In this document: one piece after another, positions 62,445-64,000 of the stretch
Numbering within the stretch: the stretch's first letter is position 1
How the letters are laid out: each line of letters begins with the position of its first letter
NCBI GenBank assembly: GCA_964457755.1
Contig: CAYWGC010000001.1
Span: 130,920 to 194,919 of the forward strand
Source of the DNA: Tharpella sp964457755
GTDB taxonomy: Bacteria; Desulfobacterota; Anaeroferrophillalia; Anaeroferrophillales; Tharpellaceae
Direction: 5' to 3'
Length of the DNA: 64,000 bases
Notes under the pieces: model-generated
Database searches by the model: none
Seen by the model: the letters and a program-made list of their open reading frames with translations, nothing else
Told to the model about the DNA's origin: nothing
Translations under genes and position numbers: made by a program

Positions 62445-63695
62445 TTACATCATTTCTATAGCACAGGCCATAGATACACCGCCACCGCCACACAGGGTGG
62501 CGAGTCCCAGAGATTTCCCCTGGTTTTTCATACCGTAGATAAGGCTGGTTATAATGCGGGCTCCGGTAGAGCCGACGGGATGGCCGAGACCGATTCCGGA
62601 ACCGTTGACGTTGGTAATCTCCCGATTAAGACCCAACTCTTTTTCACAGCCCAGATATTGACCGGCAAAGGCTTCGTTAAGTTCGATCATCTCGAAATCG
62701 TCGAGGCTCATACCGCTTCTTTTAAGCAGATCTTTAACCGCCGGTACCGGCGACAGGCCCATGACCGAAGGATGACAGGCACCGCGGCCGATCGCCTTGA
62801 TTTTCGCCAACGGTTTGAGACCGAGTTCTGCGGCTTTTTCCGCCGACATGATGATCATACCGGTAGAACCGTCATTGAGACCGCTGGAATTACCCGCTGT
62901 AACCTTACCGATTTTGGGCACAAAAGCCGGCGGCAGAGAGGCAAGTTTTTCCATGGTAATTCCAGGCCTGAAATGTTCATCCTTGTCAAAGATAATCGGG
63001 TCTTTCCTCCGTTGCGGAACCTCGACGGGAACTATCTCTTCCTTGAAAGCCCCTTCCAGGGTAGCCTTTTCTGTAGCATTATGGCTCCTTAACGCAACTT
63101 CATCCATCTCCTCCCGGGTAATGCCCAAATGCTGGGCGATGAATTCCGTGGTGTGCCCCATAATATATGGTTTGCCGACAAACATGCTCAAAGGGGCCTG
63201 GGTTTCATCCACAGGACCATCCTCAGGATGCGGAATAATATGGGAACCGCAATGTAAGGCATGGATCAGGTCATCAACAAAGGTATGATCCTGAAGCCTG
63301 CATCCCCAACGGGCACCGGGAACACTATATGATACACTGGACATATGTTCGGTGCCGCCGGCGAGAATAACATCCGCCATACCGGCCTGAATCATGGCCA
63401 TCCCCGAAATCACCGCCTCCATACCGGAGATACAAACCCGATTAATCGTAACCGCCGGTACTGTGTCCGGGATTCCGGCCAAAAGAGCCCCGACCCGGGC
63501 CGTATTCAATGAATCGGAGGATTCAACACAACAACCATAACGAACATCGTCGATCATGGCGGAATCAATTCCAGCCCGTTTAATGGCCTCTTTCATGGTG
63601 ATGCTGGCCAGGGTTGCGGCATTCAGACTCTTCAAAGTACCTCCGAACGCACCAATGGCAGTTCGACAAGCAGAAACTATAACTACATCCTTCAT
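62445..63695 (-). CDS. Acetyl-CoA acetyltransferase (thiolase)
   Basis: 416 residues. VSACRTAIGAFGG opens the chain and the acylated Cys is C88 in NRVCISGMEAV. NEAFAGQYLGCEKELG follows, then GSGIGLGHPVGSTGAR with the catalytic His, and the second Cys in LATLCGGGGVSMACA. It splits 3-oxoacyl-CoA with CoA, or joins two acetyl-CoA. It follows an acyl-CoA dehydrogenase gene on the same strand, so beta-oxidation is the likely role. The start at 63695 gives the expected MKDVVIVSACRTA. Confidence 0.93.
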   Translation of the reverse strand: MKDVVIVSACRTAIGAFGGTLKSLNAATLASITMKEAIKRAGIDSAMIDDVRYGCCVESSDSLNTARVGALLAGIPDTVPAVTINRVCISGMEAVISGMAMIQAGMADVILAGGTEHMSSVSYSVPGARWGCRLQDHTFVDDLIHALHCGSHIIPHPEDGPVDETQAPLSMFVGKPYIMGHTTEFIAQHLGITREEMDEVALRSHNATEKATLEGAFKEEIVPVEVPQRRKDPIIFDKDEHFRPGITMEKLASLPPAFVPKIGKVTAGNSSGLNDGSTGMIIMSAEKAAELGLKPLAKIKAIGRGACHPSVMGLSPVPAVKDLLKRSGMSLDDFEMIELNEAFAGQYLGCEKELGLNREITNVNGSGIGLGHPVGSTGARIITSLIYGMKNQGKSLGLATLCGGGGVSMACAIEMM

Positions 63696-63751
63696 AAATC
63701 ACCTCATAAAAAGTTACATATAAACTTCTTCAACAAAAAAAGATTTAAACG

Positions 63752-63812
63752 AGAGGCATAAGGCACGAAGATAAAAACTTTGGGCATCTGTGCCTTCTGC
63801 CTTTATGCCTTA
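63752..63812. repeat. Imperfect palindrome between acyl-CoA dehydrogenase and thiolase genes
   Basis: AGGCATAAGGCACGAAGA pairs imperfectly with TCTGTGCCTTCTGCCTTTATGCCT. It is similar in style to the palindromes at 10976 and 47642. Confidence 0.5.
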
Positions 63813-63815
63813 ATT

Positions 63816-64000
63816 CTAAGCCAACAGAGTTTTACCGATCGTCATGATTTCGGCCTCTTTGGTGCCTTCGTAGAGTTCAAGAATTTTAGCATCGCGGTAG
63901 AATTTTTGCACCTTGTACTCATTGATATAGCCATAACCACCATGGATTTCCAGGGCTGCATTAGCACAATAGACAGCCGTCTGACCGCTGAAATATTTAG
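63816..64000 (-). CDS. Acyl-CoA dehydrogenase, C-terminal part only
   Basis: The last 61 codons of a minus-strand gene whose start lies beyond the window. ALEIHGGYGYINEYKVQKFY and the catalytic RDAKILELYEGT are canonical, including the base Glu, in contrast to the enzyme at 54709-55974. It probably forms one operon with the thiolase, carrying the first and last steps of a beta-oxidation cycle. Confidence 0.85.
   Translation of the reverse strand, partial: KYFSGQTAVYCANAALEIHGGYGYINEYKVQKFYRDAKILELYEGTKEAEIMTIGKTLLA

Noticed and set aside
1..64000. tRNA, rRNA, CRISPR or insertion-sequence genes
   Set aside because: No cloverleaf-like intergenic sequence, repeat-spacer array or transposase frame was found on reading both strands.

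Overview
The window most resembles a strictly anaerobic deltaproteobacterium-like organism (Desulfuromonadia / Desulfobacterota type). The evidence is gene content only: outer-membrane multiheme cytochrome conduits, a tungsten-type aldehyde oxidoreductase, anaerobic acyl-CoA metabolism, TRAP transport, sigma-54 regulation, and a probable selenocysteine codon. Base composition looks close to balanced by eye. No rRNA, tRNA, CRISPR array or transposase was seen.

Layout. 1-5.1 kb: porin-cytochrome conduit 1 (a ten-heme protein cut by the window edge, an MtrA/DmsE-type decaheme cytochrome, an MtrB/PioB-type barrel). 5.3-13 kb: AsmA protein, tautomerase, phenylacetate-CoA-ligase-like enzyme, and a divergent TRAP transporter. 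13.2-19.3 kb: a compact cluster of a HEAT-like protein, a degenerate Hsp70-like protein, a small protein, a Ycf46-like AAA ATPase, a Ycf35-like (DUF1257) protein and a DUF2997-like protein, which I read as one undescribed chaperone or remodelling system. 20.3-26.8 kb: conduit 2 (barrel, dodecaheme lipoprotein, and a 1339-residue octaheme cytochrome whose frame is interrupted by one UGA followed at once by a SECIS-like hairpin). 26.9-32.4 kb: a minus-strand uptake operon (TonB receptor, fused ECF ATPase-ATPase-T protein, S-like membrane protein, FDDTD-motif protein). 33.7-38.1 kb: two glycosyltransferases, an Fe-S protein and a double rhodanese. 38.5-46.4 kb: an acetate-type transport and sensing cluster (Cache histidine kinase, sigma-54 response regulator, SatP-like transporter, Cache protein, Cache-PAS-CBS-DUF294 sensor). 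46.6-64 kb: a minus-strand acyl-CoA block (enoyl-CoA hydratase, acyl-CoA ligase, a fused aldehyde oxidoreductase-alcohol dehydrogenase, two SDRs, two acyl-CoA dehydrogenases, thiolase) with a 1960-residue sigma-54 activator.

How the parts work together. The two conduits would carry electrons across the outer membrane. The acyl-CoA block would activate acids, alcohols or aldehydes and degrade them to acetyl-CoA. Good -24/-12 elements precede the acyl-CoA dehydrogenase, the oxidoreductase fusion and the acetate-type transporter, so the two sigma-54 activators in the window are the natural candidates to control them. The leading discoveries are the selenocysteine cytochrome, the oxidoreductase-dehydrogenase fusion and the HEAT/Hsp70/Ycf46/Ycf35 cluster.
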